A DNA stretch of 64,000 nucleotides from Acidobacteriota bacterium (GTDB taxonomy: Bacteria; Acidobacteriota; Blastocatellia; Pyrinomonadales; Pyrinomonadaceae). The position numbers were made by a program, and so were the translations under genes. This document shows positions 56,062 to 64,000 of the stretch, one piece after another. The DNA lies in contig JAHBSM010000004.1 of NCBI GenBank assembly GCA_019639115.1, forward strand, positions 186,001 to 250,000, written 5' to 3'. The notes beneath the pieces are model-generated. The model was not told where the DNA came from and did not search any database. It saw only the letters and a list, made by a program, of their open reading frames with translations. The number at the start of each line of letters is the position of its first letter. The stretch's first letter is position 1.

Positions 56062-57458
56062 GTAAGTGAATCGGCCCGTATAAGATCGTCCAGAGTCTCT
56101 CGCCGCCTTATAAGCTGCGGAGTACCGTCGATGCCGATCAATACGACAGCGGGAAGGAACCGACCGTTGTATTGACTCGCTTGTGCGAGCGAATACGCGC
56201 CGCAGTTGAGCAACGCGAGAACCTCTCCGGGCTCGACGCCCGCGGGGAGCATTCGATACTCGGGGAGTCTCCCTTTTCCTTCAATGTCAAAATAAACGTC
56301 GCCGCCGTCGCATAGCGGGCCCGCCACTTTGTAACGCGTCTCGTGTGGGACGCCGGCCCGCTGAGCCGATATCAAGTGGTAGTACCATTTGTAAGTTTCC
56401 ATCGAGAGTAGGATATTGAAACCGGCGTCGGTCAAAAGCCATTGGTCAACGCCGCCCGGCATGTCTGCATTTGGCCGCGATTTCGCGTTTCGCACCGTAG
56501 TGAGGCAAATGCCAGCATCGCCGATGATCGAACGGCCGGGTTCGATGAGCAGCGTCAATTTGCTTACGGCTTCGGCTGCGGCCGGATCGGCGGCGGCGAG
56601 CCGCTGCCAGGCAGACTCGAGGGCACCCGCAGGATCGAAATAAGCTGACAATATCGCTGCCTGATCCTCGTTGATATCTGCTCGCGTGCCGCCGATGTGA
56701 TCTACGGGAAATCCGCCGCCGATATTTATGTGCTCGATCGGCCGGCTTGAAATCCTGCCGAGCCGAAGTGCGAATCGTCCCAACGTGGCGAGTGCCTCAG
56801 CGTAAACGGAAGGGTCAGGATTCTGAGAGCCGACATGCAGGTGGATACCCCGGATGACCAAATGATCCGAATCCGCGTATTGCGCTATTGCCGCAAAAGC
56901 CTCGTCCGGCATCATCCCAAATTTTGAGGTCAACAGTGCCGTCCGGAGCCCGGAATGCGTACCGCTCTCGATCTCAGGCACCAGCCGAAGGCTCACATTC
57001 GCATTAGTTCCAAGGCTCCGGGCCGCGGCCTCGATCAGCGAAAGCTCATACACCGAGTCGGCCTGTATCGCGTAGACATCATTTTGTATCGCGAGTTCGA
57101 TCTCCCAGGCTTCCTTACTCGTCCCGTTGAAAATGATCCTGTCGCCGCTGAAGCCGGCCCGGAGAGCTTTCCAGAGTTCACCGCCGGAGTTCACCTCGAT
57201 ATCGCACTCCGCATTTCGAATGGCCCGGAGGATCCCAAGCGTTGACATTGCCTTCGCGGCATAACAGGCCTTCATCGGGCACGGAATACGGCCACCCGCA
57301 TCGGTCAGACGCGCGATGTTTCGACGGATCCTCGCTTCGCTGTATATGAAAAGCGGAGTCGCGTGGCTGCGGGCCAATTCGACCGCATCGACGCCGTCAA
57401 TACACAGGCGGCCGTCGGAGACAGTCAAATAGCTATCATTGTCGATCAGTCCGAACAT
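56058..57458 (-). CDS. Diaminopimelate decarboxylase-like PLP enzyme, divergent
   Basis: The 466-residue fold-type III PLP enzyme (alanine-racemase-like barrel) has the Schiff-base lysine Lys69 in CYAAKAMSTLG, then VNSGGELWKAL, HLHVGSQN, NIGGGFPVDH and LIEPGRSI. Normal LysA motifs are altered. The CESGD motif reads CDGGD (383-387), and the late substrate region is DAGFNILLSMETYKWYY rather than DAGMNDLIRPALY. The N-terminus is extended, giving about 40 residues above the usual length. It may act on DAP-containing muropeptide fragments or another diamino acid. It lies 39 bp after nagZ on the same strand, so it is probably the last gene of the recycling operon. Confidence 0.85.
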   Translation of the reverse strand: MFGLIDNDSYLTVSDGRLCIDGVDAVELARSHATPLFIYSEARIRRNIARLTDAGGRIPCPMKACYAAKAMSTLGILRAIRNAECDIEVNSGGELWKALRAGFSGDRIIFNGTSKEAWEIELAIQNDVYAIQADSVYELSLIEAAARSLGTNANVSLRLVPEIESGTHSGLRTALLTSKFGMMPDEAFAAIAQYADSDHLVIRGIHLHVGSQNPDPSVYAEALATLGRFALRLGRISSRPIEHINIGGGFPVDHIGGTRADINEDQAAILSAYFDPAGALESAWQRLAAADPAAAEAVSKLTLLIEPGRSIIGDAGICLTTVRNAKSRPNADMPGGVDQWLLTDAGFNILLSMETYKWYYHLISAQRAGVPHETRYKVAGPLCDGGDVYFDIEGKGRLPEYRMLPAGVEPGEVLALLNCGAYSLAQASQYNGRFLPAVVLIGIDGTPQLIRRRETLDDLIRADSLT

Positions 57459-57497
57459 TATTTTTGCTGTCAGCGGATCCGGCAGCAGCCGCGGGAT

Positions 57498-59366
57498 CTA
57501 TTTGGATCTTTCGAGCCGGATACCTGTGCCCCGCGGGTGAAGGCCCGGAAGCGAGATCGGCAGTTTTCCCGTGATGTCCTGCATGCCGAGTATCGAACGG
57601 GCCGCAGCAAGCTGAAGACTCGGCATATCGCCGTATCCGACAACATAGGTCTTCATGGAAGGGAAAGAGTTAAGCAAATACGGATTACCAAAGCTGACAC
57701 CTACGACCTGCTTGTCTGATGCGAGCACTTCGCGGAGAAGAGCTGCACCGTTGTCCGGGATCCCGACGCTGGCGCGGGCTCCTGAACGAACTCGGCCATA
57801 CAACGCAAATATCACCACATCTGCGCCGCTGATGGCCTTGCGAGCCGCCGCGAACTGTTCTGCGGATGAGTTCTCCTGCAGATATGCCGTCTCAAAATAC
57901 GAATTCCGTAATACATCAGGCGGACCCGGGGCCACCCTTCGCATCGTTGCGAAGCTCGAACGAAAAGACTGCATGGTCGCCGGCCCATCGAAACCGTTTG
58001 ATATGCCGATGACAGCTATCTTTCGATCTTTTTTCAGCGGCAGCAGGCCATCGTCATTGCGCACCAGCGTGATGGCTTTTCTCGCTATCTCGTCGGCAAG
58101 CTCCTGTGAATCCTTGCCTGACACAACGCGATCGATCCGGTCGAGCGGAGTCATACGCTCCTCGAATAACCCGAGCTCGTACTTCCACGCGAGCTGGCGC
58201 CGGACTGATTCGTCCAGTCGCGACATCGGGATACGTCCGCTTTTGACCGCGGCGATCAGCCCACGGATCATCGCGTCCGGGTCGGCGGGCTTTTCGAGTA
58301 TGTCGGTGCCAGCGAGGAACGCCCGTACGCCGGCCTCCTCCTGCGTAAAGTAGAGCGTCAGGCCGCTCATCGACATCGCATCTGAGACTATGAGACCGCG
58401 AAATCCCATCTCGCCGCGCAAGATGCCGGTCTGGACCTTGGCCGAAAGCGTTGCCGGAATGGTCGCCTTCTGTGTAACTATCTCGGCACCCGGCTCGGCA
58501 TCGCCGCCTGCATAGTTGGCGAGCGGCCGCACCTCTTCAGGGTCGATCTGCGGCAGAGCGATATGGGCGATCATAATAGAGGCGATACCCGCTTTTACTG
58601 CTTCGCGAAACGGGACAAGCTCGGTCCGATCGAGCGAATCGCGTGTGTGGTCGATAATTGGCAGCCCACGGTGCGAATCGACGGCGGTGTCGCCATGGCC
58701 GGGGAAATGTTTCGCCGTGGCGATCACCCGCTGGCTCTGAATGCCCTCGCCGAAAGCTATACCGAATCGTGCGACCTCCATCGGGTCCTCGCCGAAACTG
58801 CGGACGTTTATCACTGGATTGTCCGCATTATTGTTCACGTCAAGCACCGGTGCATACACATGGCGGATGCCTATCGCGCTTGCCTCGCGGCCGGTGATGA
58901 CGCCTGCGCGCCGTGCGAGCTCCGGATCGCCCGCCGCAGCCATCGCCATCGCCCAAGGAAAGTTGATCGCGTCCTCGAAACGCATACCGATGCCGGTCTC
59001 AGCGTCTAGCGACATCAGAAGCGGGAGCTTTGCGTTCTCCTGCATCCGATTGGCCAAATGAGTCGTCTCGTATATCGGAGCTCCGAAAAAGATGATCCCG
59101 CCGATCTTGTTCTGAACCACCTGACGCTGCAGTTCCTTGAAGAACGGGCTGTCCTGATTTGCGAATCGGGCATTGATTCCGACATGAATGAGCTGGCCTA
59201 CCTTTTCTTCTACGGACATTTTCGCCAGCAGCTTCTCGGCGGCAGAGATCGATCTCTGCGAGGGCTCGAACCGTTTGCCGGTCTGAGGCTGCGCCAAGCC
59301 GAACGCCGGCATTAGAGCAAATAAAATGGACGCGGCGAATGCGCGACGATACCTGCTTGTTCTCAT
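57498..59366 (-). CDS. nagZ: Secreted beta-N-acetylhexosaminidase, NagZ/GH3 two-domain type
   Basis: The 622-residue glycosidase removes GlcNAc from muropeptides. It has a signal peptide (FAASILFALMPAFGLA). The GH3 barrel (about 40-370) carries the NagZ signature KHFPGHGDTAVDSH (219-232), holding the His general acid. The nucleophile Asp329 is in IVSDAMSMSG. A C-terminal alpha/beta sandwich (about 400-620) is absent from the 340-residue cytosolic NagZ of E. coli, but present in the secreted Bacillus protein. The ATG overlaps the symporter stop (ATGA). Confidence 0.93.
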   Translation of the reverse strand: MRTSRYRRAFAASILFALMPAFGLAQPQTGKRFEPSQRSISAAEKLLAKMSVEEKVGQLIHVGINARFANQDSPFFKELQRQVVQNKIGGIIFFGAPIYETTHLANRMQENAKLPLLMSLDAETGIGMRFEDAINFPWAMAMAAAGDPELARRAGVITGREASAIGIRHVYAPVLDVNNNADNPVINVRSFGEDPMEVARFGIAFGEGIQSQRVIATAKHFPGHGDTAVDSHRGLPIIDHTRDSLDRTELVPFREAVKAGIASIMIAHIALPQIDPEEVRPLANYAGGDAEPGAEIVTQKATIPATLSAKVQTGILRGEMGFRGLIVSDAMSMSGLTLYFTQEEAGVRAFLAGTDILEKPADPDAMIRGLIAAVKSGRIPMSRLDESVRRQLAWKYELGLFEERMTPLDRIDRVVSGKDSQELADEIARKAITLVRNDDGLLPLKKDRKIAVIGISNGFDGPATMQSFRSSFATMRRVAPGPPDVLRNSYFETAYLQENSSAEQFAAARKAISGADVVIFALYGRVRSGARASVGIPDNGAALLREVLASDKQVVGVSFGNPYLLNSFPSMKTYVVGYGDMPSLQLAAARSILGMQDITGKLPISLPGLHPRGTGIRLERSK

Positions 59367-60853
59367 TGTTTTTCCTTAATAGGCCGCGTGCCCGCGACCA
59401 AACTTACAACCATCCCAACCGCAAAACATACGCTCGTACCTAAGAGGACGTACCAGGTCCAGGCGATGCCCGTGTAGATCTTGATCAGCGTCATTGTCAC
59501 GATCGAGGCCAGCATGCCGACCACGACACCGGGCTGGGTCGCGCGCCGAGTCAAAACGCCGAGCAGGAACGCTCCGAGCATCGGGCCGTAAACCAGTGAT
59601 GCGATCGTCAATCCGACCGTAAAGACCGAACCCCAGTCGCGCGCGACAAATGCGATCACCATTAGCACCACACCCCAGAACGCCGTAAGCCAACGCGAAA
59701 GGCCGAGCAGCTTCGCATCGTCGGCGTCGGGGTTGACGAGAGGCTTATAGAAATCGAGCACGGTGCTCGACGCGAGCGAGTTAAGCGAACTGCTAAGCGT
59801 TGACATCGCGGCTGCGGTGAGTGCGGCGATCATCAATCCGGCAACGCCGACCGGCATCTTCTCGACAATAAATCGCGGAAAGACCTCGTCATTGTTGGCG
59901 AGCGGCGTCGCAAGCGGAAAATGCTGGTAATAGACATACAGCATCACGCCCACGAAAAGCAGCAGGGCGAACTGGAACATAACGACGAATCCGCTGGTGA
60001 CGATAGCCTTTTTGCTGTCGGATTCGTTCTTGCACGCGAGCAGCCGCTGCACAAGCATCTGGTCCGTGCCGTGGGAAGCCATTGTAAGGAACGTGCCGCC
60101 GATCAAGCCGGCCCAGAATGTGAAGGGAACATTGGGATCCGTCGAGAACGATATGAGCTGAAACTTGCCTGCTTCGCCCGCCACCGTTTGTATCTCGGCC
60201 CAGCCGCCGGGAATGTCGCCGAGCAGGATGAACGCAGCCACGACCGCTCCGGCGACGTAGATCACAAGCTGGACAAGGTCGGTCCACAGCACGGCGACGA
60301 GGCCGCCCTCGAAAGTATAGATCAGCGTCATAACGCCGACTATCAAGATCGACGCGACCGTCAGATACGGAAAGTCAGGGAACGTGACCGAAAGCACCGC
60401 GCCTATGACGATCGAAGCGGCAAAGGTCCGCACACCGTCGCCCAGAGCACGAACGATCAGGAATAGGGACGCTGCAAAATTCTTGACCGAAACACCGAAT
60501 CGATCCTCGAGCAGCTTATATGCCGTCTGCAGATCGCCTTTGAAATATGCGGGAATGAATATGATGCTGATTATGAAACGCGCGACGATATAGCCGGCGA
60601 CAACCTGCAAATAGGTAAAATTGCCTCCTTGTTCAGGATGGGCGAACTTGCCGTATGCGATCGCAGGCACACCGATAAGCGTCAATGTACTCGTCTCGGT
60701 CGCGACGATCGAAGCGCAGATGACAAGCCAGTGCGTGTTTCGCTTGCCTACGAAATAATCGGTGGCGGACTGCTGCGTCTTTCGAAACATCACGCCGAAC
60801 GCCGTGATGCCGATCAGGTAGCCGAATATGATGATAAGGTCGAGTGTCTGCAT
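59363..60853 (-). CDS. Sodium:solute symporter (SSS family), probable amino-sugar importer
   Basis: The 496-residue membrane protein has about 13 hydrophobic segments of the SSS (LeuT-like) fold. It shows IIFGYLIGITAFGVMFRKTQ at the start, the family block SATDYFVGKRNTHWLVICASI, then ATETSTLTLIGVPAIAYGKF, and the core TAAAMSTLSSSLNSLASSTVLDFY. The Ser/Thr residues of the sodium site in TM8 are in the last block. Position between murQ (the stop TAG abuts its ATG) and nagZ suggests it carries GlcNAc, MurNAc or their disaccharide into the cell. The family also moves sugars, vitamins and proline, so the cargo is inferred. Confidence 0.9.
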   Translation of the reverse strand: MQTLDLIIIFGYLIGITAFGVMFRKTQQSATDYFVGKRNTHWLVICASIVATETSTLTLIGVPAIAYGKFAHPEQGGNFTYLQVVAGYIVARFIISIIFIPAYFKGDLQTAYKLLEDRFGVSVKNFAASLFLIVRALGDGVRTFAASIVIGAVLSVTFPDFPYLTVASILIVGVMTLIYTFEGGLVAVLWTDLVQLVIYVAGAVVAAFILLGDIPGGWAEIQTVAGEAGKFQLISFSTDPNVPFTFWAGLIGGTFLTMASHGTDQMLVQRLLACKNESDSKKAIVTSGFVVMFQFALLLFVGVMLYVYYQHFPLATPLANNDEVFPRFIVEKMPVGVAGLMIAALTAAAMSTLSSSLNSLASSTVLDFYKPLVNPDADDAKLLGLSRWLTAFWGVVLMVIAFVARDWGSVFTVGLTIASLVYGPMLGAFLLGVLTRRATQPGVVVGMLASIVTMTLIKIYTGIAWTWYVLLGTSVCFAVGMVVSLVAGTRPIKEKQ

Positions 60854-61675
60854 CTAGTTATCTCTAAACTTTGCTAACGCAGCCTGTATAGAATATCCCG
60901 CCTCCGCAAGCAGGCGTTCGGCAGCCTCGCGGTCGTTGGTGCCGGTCTCGGTCATTAGGATACGCACCGCGCGGTCGCGGAGTTTTTCGTTCGAGGCTCG
61001 TACGTGTGTCATCCTATTTCCCCTGACGTGTCCGAGCCGGATCATAGCGACCGTCGAGATCATGTTAAGCACCATTTTCTGCGCGGTGCCGGATTTCATT
61101 CGCGTCGAGCCCGTAACGGCCTCGGGCCCTACGACCGGAACGATCGAGATATCGACACATCGCGTTATAGGCGAATCAGGTACGGAGGTGACACAACCCG
61201 TAAAGCATCCCTGGCCGCGAGCATATTCGAGAGCTCCGATCGTATATGGCGTACGGCCCGAAGCGGCGAGCCCGATAACGGCGTCCCGATCGCTCAAGCC
61301 GCGAGCCTGAAGATCTGTCGCTCCCGAATCGCGGTCGTCCTCGCTGGCTTCTACCGCTTTGTAGAGCGCATCATATCCACCCGCGATGACGCCCTGTATT
61401 AGTTCGTAGCCGACGCCAAAGGTGGGCGGTATCTCGCTTGCATCAAGCACGCCGAGACGTCCGCTCGTTCCCGTGCCGACATAGAAAAGACGGCCGCCGC
61501 CGTTGAGCCTTTTGACCACTTCGTCGATCGCGTCAGCTATATCGGGCAGAACGGCACCAACTGCCGCCGCGACCTTCGAATCCTCGGCGTTTATCATTCG
61601 GACGGCATCGAGCGTCGAAGCGCGATCGATCGCGGCCGTTGCCGGGTTCTCTTGTTCGGTGATCGGTAAGGTCAT
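60854..61675 (-). CDS. murQ: N-acetylmuramic acid 6-phosphate etherase
   Basis: MurQ cleaves the D-lactyl ether of MurNAc-6-phosphate to give GlcNAc-6-phosphate and D-lactate. The 273-residue protein has the SIS-domain sugar-phosphate motif VGTGTSGRLGVLDASEIPPTFG with the active-site Glu, then AASGRTPYTIGALEYA, VVGPEAVTGSTRMKSGTAQKM and VRASNEKLRDRAVRIL. It is slightly shorter than the usual 300. Its stop abuts the symporter ATG (TAGATG), and the kinase gene ends 34 bp upstream. Identification is certain. Confidence 0.97.
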   Translation of the reverse strand: MTLPITEQENPATAAIDRASTLDAVRMINAEDSKVAAAVGAVLPDIADAIDEVVKRLNGGGRLFYVGTGTSGRLGVLDASEIPPTFGVGYELIQGVIAGGYDALYKAVEASEDDRDSGATDLQARGLSDRDAVIGLAASGRTPYTIGALEYARGQGCFTGCVTSVPDSPITRCVDISIVPVVGPEAVTGSTRMKSGTAQKMVLNMISTVAMIRLGHVRGNRMTHVRASNEKLRDRAVRILMTETGTNDREAAERLLAEAGYSIQAALAKFRDN

Positions 61676-61709
61676 TTCAATTCAGCACGAGCCGGGCCGG
61701 CCGATCGCT

Positions 61710-62723
61710 TCAGTTCGCCTTCTTTCGGGTTATTTGTCTCTTTGATGCCAATTTTCCGTTCAATGCCATCAACGCGGCCGCGTGTGCGGGCGGCATCTGC
61801 GGATCGGTCAGATACGCTTTCGGAGCCGTCCTGCGGATAACATCCTGCATGGCGTCGGTCAGTAGAGCTCCGGCCTTAAATACGCTGCCGACGCATCCGA
61901 TCGGCACCTTTTGTTTCTCAAGCCCTAGCCTCTTTAATACGGCCGCGGCAGCCGTGCCGAGCTCACGGCCGGCATCGATCAAGATCGCCCTGGCCACGTC
62001 GTCTCCTTCGGCTGCGGTTTCGACAACGAATTTGGCAAATCCCGCGATACGGCTATTGTCCATTTGTGGAGCATAGATAGCAACGATGAGATTCTCCACA
62101 TTCGACGCGCGAAAATACTCTGCGGCGCGTTCGCTGAGCCTTGTCGATGGGCCGCGTCCGTCCGATGCCTTAGCTATCGCGTGGAGGGCCTCGGCCGCAA
62201 TTCCGCGTCCGCCGCCTTCGTCTCCCGCGATCGGCCCCCAGCCGCCCGCCATCGCCCGCTCACCTTTTGAGTTGACCCCGAGGCAGATCGAGCCGGTTCC
62301 CGCGATGACCACCAAACCTGACTCTCCTAACGTAGTGCCAAAAAGTGCGATCTCAGCGTCGGTCGTAACGGTCGTTCTCGTGATACGCGATCGCGAGACA
62401 AAACTCTCGCGGATGCGTTCCCGAATATCCTGACGACGTACACCTGCGAGCCCAAGTGTTGCCGCGACTATGTCTCCGCGCGAGACCGATGCCGAATCGC
62501 AGGCCCGGTCAACAGCGTTCGCAATATTTGCGACAGCCGTTTCAACGCCGACCCGCAACGGATTCGAGGGCCCGCCCGCCCCTTCAGCGAGAATAGCTGC
62601 AGACGCGTCCATCAACGCGACATTGGTCTTGGTCCCGCCGCCGTCCACACCGAGATATAGCTGAAAATCCAGCCGCTCGCGTCCCGCATTTGCTGTCGAT
62701 CGAGCCATCTTGATCCGGGGCAC
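61710..62723 (-). CDS. BadF/BadG-type amino-sugar kinase, MurK/NagK-like
   Basis: The 337-residue ASKHA-fold kinase has the phosphate-1 motif YLGVDGGGTKTNVALMD. The phosphate-2 region is VIAGTGSICLGVNSKGERAM, and the sugar site is AGGWGPIAGDEGGGRGIA. The length and motifs match human NAGK and clostridial MurK, which phosphorylate GlcNAc and MurNAc. In this operon it should supply MurNAc-6-phosphate to MurQ. The frame begins with GTG at 62723; an ATG at 62708 is also possible. It is divergent from the LysR gene across 101 bp containing an inverted repeat. Confidence 0.9.
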   Translation of the reverse strand: MPRIKMARSTANAGRERLDFQLYLGVDGGGTKTNVALMDASAAILAEGAGGPSNPLRVGVETAVANIANAVDRACDSASVSRGDIVAATLGLAGVRRQDIRERIRESFVSRSRITRTTVTTDAEIALFGTTLGESGLVVIAGTGSICLGVNSKGERAMAGGWGPIAGDEGGGRGIAAEALHAIAKASDGRGPSTRLSERAAEYFRASNVENLIVAIYAPQMDNSRIAGFAKFVVETAAEGDDVARAILIDAGRELGTAAAAVLKRLGLEKQKVPIGCVGSVFKAGALLTDAMQDVIRRTAPKAYLTDPQMPPAHAAALMALNGKLASKRQITRKKAN

Positions 62724-62763
62724 CGGCGGTCCGGCGCCATATGGTTATTCTTGGCGCGACTTG

Positions 62764-62793
62764 ACATATAATCAAATTTAACGGATTTTATGT
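62764..62793. promoter_or_regulatory. Inverted repeat, candidate LysR operator
   Basis: ACATATAATC, a 10-nt spacer and GATTTTATGT match at 9 of 10 positions. It lies midway between the kinase and LysR genes. T-N11-A pairs are present. TTGACA at 62761-62766 overlaps the left arm. Confidence 0.5.
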
Positions 62794-62824
62794 AGTCGAT
62801 AAGATATACTAATCGGACAATACA

Positions 62825-63742
62825 ATGGAGATCAGACAGCTCAAGGCCTTTTTGGCTATTGCCGAAGCTAAGACGTTCACAGCCGGCGCCCGCCGCGTCA
62901 ACGTGACGCAGGCGGCGATCTCGATGCAGATTCGCCAACTCGAGGACGAGGTCGGACTGCAGCTATTCACCCGTACGCCTCGTCGCGTGATACTGACGGA
63001 GGCCGGCGAATATCTGCTCGATCGGGCGCGCAGGATACTTCGCGAGCATGATACGGCTCTAGCTGAGATCGCCGAACTCGGCGGATTGGAGCACGGGCGA
63101 CTCCGCATAGGCACTGCGTCGGCCGAATTTGCGATGCATCAACTCCCCGCGATACTGACTCGGATACGCGAAAAATTCCCGAACGGCGCGCTCTCCGTCG
63201 CCGCCGGGACGAGCCAAACCCTCGTCGAAAAGATAATGCACGGCGAGATAGATATTGCGTTCGTAAGCCTACCTGTCGAGAACTCGTCGATCACGACCGA
63301 GCTGCTGCTAAGCGACGAGATCGTCGCGATAGCTCATCCGTCGCATCCACTCGCGGGCGAACGATATATATCCGCAGCGACCCTCGCCGGCGAAAAATTG
63401 ATTCTGGGCGAACGCGGCGGGAACACGCGACGGATGATCGACGATTTCTTTAATGCGGCGAACGTCCGGCCCAACATCGTGATGGAATTGTCGCGTCAGG
63501 AAGCGATAAATCAGATGGTCGAGGCGAATATGGGAGTCGGTATCGCCGGAGCCAAAGCCATCGCTCGGGAAATTCAGGACGGCCGTCTGATCTCGTGGAT
63601 GATCGAGGGAGCCGAGATAAATTGGGACCTGGGCCTGGCTCGCCTTCGCGGCGGATACTATTCGCCTATCGCCAGAGAGTTCGTCGCCCATTGCAAAGAG
63701 AAGTTCGCAGACCGCGAACGTGAACTGAAGGCCAAAAAATGA
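62825..63742 (+). CDS. LysR-family transcriptional regulator
   Basis: The 305-residue regulator has the LysR winged helix (MEIRQLKAFLAIAEAKTFTA, then VTQAAISMQIRQLEDEVGLQ). A linker helix and the two-lobed effector domain (about 90-295) follow, for example HGRLRIGTASAEF and ANMGVGIAGAKAIARE. By position it should control the divergent kinase-murQ-symporter-nagZ operon and perhaps the serine hydrolase gene downstream. A muropeptide, MurNAc-6-phosphate or UDP-sugar effector is plausible by analogy with AmpR, which is also LysR-type. Effector and targets are inferred. Confidence 0.93.
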   Translation: MEIRQLKAFLAIAEAKTFTAGARRVNVTQAAISMQIRQLEDEVGLQLFTRTPRRVILTEAGEYLLDRARRILREHDTALAEIAELGGLEHGRLRIGTASAEFAMHQLPAILTRIREKFPNGALSVAAGTSQTLVEKIMHGEIDIAFVSLPVENSSITTELLLSDEIVAIAHPSHPLAGERYISAATLAGEKLILGERGGNTRRMIDDFFNAANVRPNIVMELSRQEAINQMVEANMGVGIAGAKAIAREIQDGRLISWMIEGAEINWDLGLARLRGGYYSPIAREFVAHCKEKFADRERELKAKK

Positions 63743-63771
63743 TCTTTGGTGAAGCAGGGCAAGTGTCTAAG

Positions 63772-64000
63772 ATGAAAGGATCGTCCGTGTACAGCTCGAT
63801 CAAAAGTGTCCGGCGGATAGCGTTGTCGGTGCTGCTTGTTTGTCTGGTCGCGGCCGCAGCTCGATCCGAGGCCTCGGCGCAGACGCAAGCCACCGGCATG
63901 AATGCCGCGGTTCTCTCTCGGATTGATGAGCTTGTAAATGCCGACATCGCCGCCAAAAAGCTGCCGGGTGCCGTCGTACTGATCGGGCACAAAGGCAAGG
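63772..64000 (+). CDS. Secreted beta-lactamase-family serine hydrolase, 3'-truncated by window edge
   Basis: The frame starts at ATG 63772, 29 bp after the LysR stop, and runs off the end (76 codons). It encodes a signal peptide (VRRIALSVLLVCLVAAAARS, cut near ASAQ). The mature start MNAAVLSRIDELVNADIAAK, then KLPGAVVLIGHKGK, is typical of the N-terminus of class-C beta-lactamase/esterase/amidase proteins (the SxxK motif lies further on). In Bacillus a protein of this family (AmiE/YbbE) sits in the mur operon as a muramyl-alanine amidase. The same role here is a hypothesis. AGGG lies 13 nt upstream. Confidence 0.75.
   Translation, partial: MKGSSVYSSIKSVRRIALSVLLVCLVAAAARSEASAQTQATGMNAAVLSRIDELVNADIAAKKLPGAVVLIGHKGK

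Overview
The window looks like a stretch of chromosome from a Gram-negative, aerobic heterotroph. My best guess is Acidobacteriota, class Blastocatellia (Pyrinomonadales-like). This is inference from gene content: a B12-dependent ribonucleotide reductase, secreted proteins with C-terminal FG-GAP/VCBS-type repeats of the FRPSNGVWYV kind, an S46 dipeptidyl-peptidase, an exosortase/EpsI pair and a TonB-like protein. No rRNA or ribosomal protein is present to settle the taxonomy. Genes are tightly packed. I see no tRNA, rRNA, CRISPR array, transposase, integrase or phage gene.

Layout. 1-7 kb: the C-terminal part of ligA, then glyA, a three-gene lipoprotein operon of unknown role, a zinc alcohol dehydrogenase and an HtrA protease. 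7-13 kb: aldehyde dehydrogenase, glutathione peroxidase, alanine dehydrogenase, a PDZ/radical-SAM DUF512 protein and a TonB-like protein. 13-21 kb (minus strand): a chain in which six successive junctions are overlaps or short gaps. In transcription order it is a SurA/DsbA-like fusion, glutaminyl cyclotransferase, guanine-deaminase-like enzyme, YdcZ-type transporter, XdhA, XdhB and XdhC. It pairs guanine-to-xanthine with xanthine-to-urate chemistry. XdhA carries an in-frame palindromic repeat insertion. 21-35 kb: P450, aminotransferase, S46 peptidase, AMIN-like protein, mpl, dacB, a di-haem peroxidase fused to FG-GAP repeats, and class II ribonucleotide reductase. 35-40 kb: polysaccharide deacetylase and acyltransferase facing a prenyl synthase, exosortase and EpsI. 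40-56 kb: small secreted proteins, groES-groEL under a CIRCE element, purC, uvrB, a second FG-GAP protein, an FAD-linked oxidase, a HAD enzyme and a helical-repeat protein.

56-64 kb is the most coherent system. It holds a peptidoglycan salvage cluster: BadF-type kinase (MurK-like), MurQ, sodium:solute symporter, secreted two-domain NagZ and a divergent DAP-decarboxylase-like protein. A LysR regulator faces it, followed by the start of a secreted beta-lactamase-family serine hydrolase. The logic resembles the Bacillus mur operon, but with a symporter instead of a PTS permease and LysR instead of MurR. Together with mpl and dacB at 26-29 kb it suggests that cell-wall turnover matters to this organism.

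Regulation. Several genes have no Shine-Dalgarno sequence but a -10-like hexamer 6-9 nt before the start codon, which suggests leaderless transcripts. Others have clear AGGAGG-type sites. Three convergent pairs share bases of their stop codons, leaving no room for a terminator.
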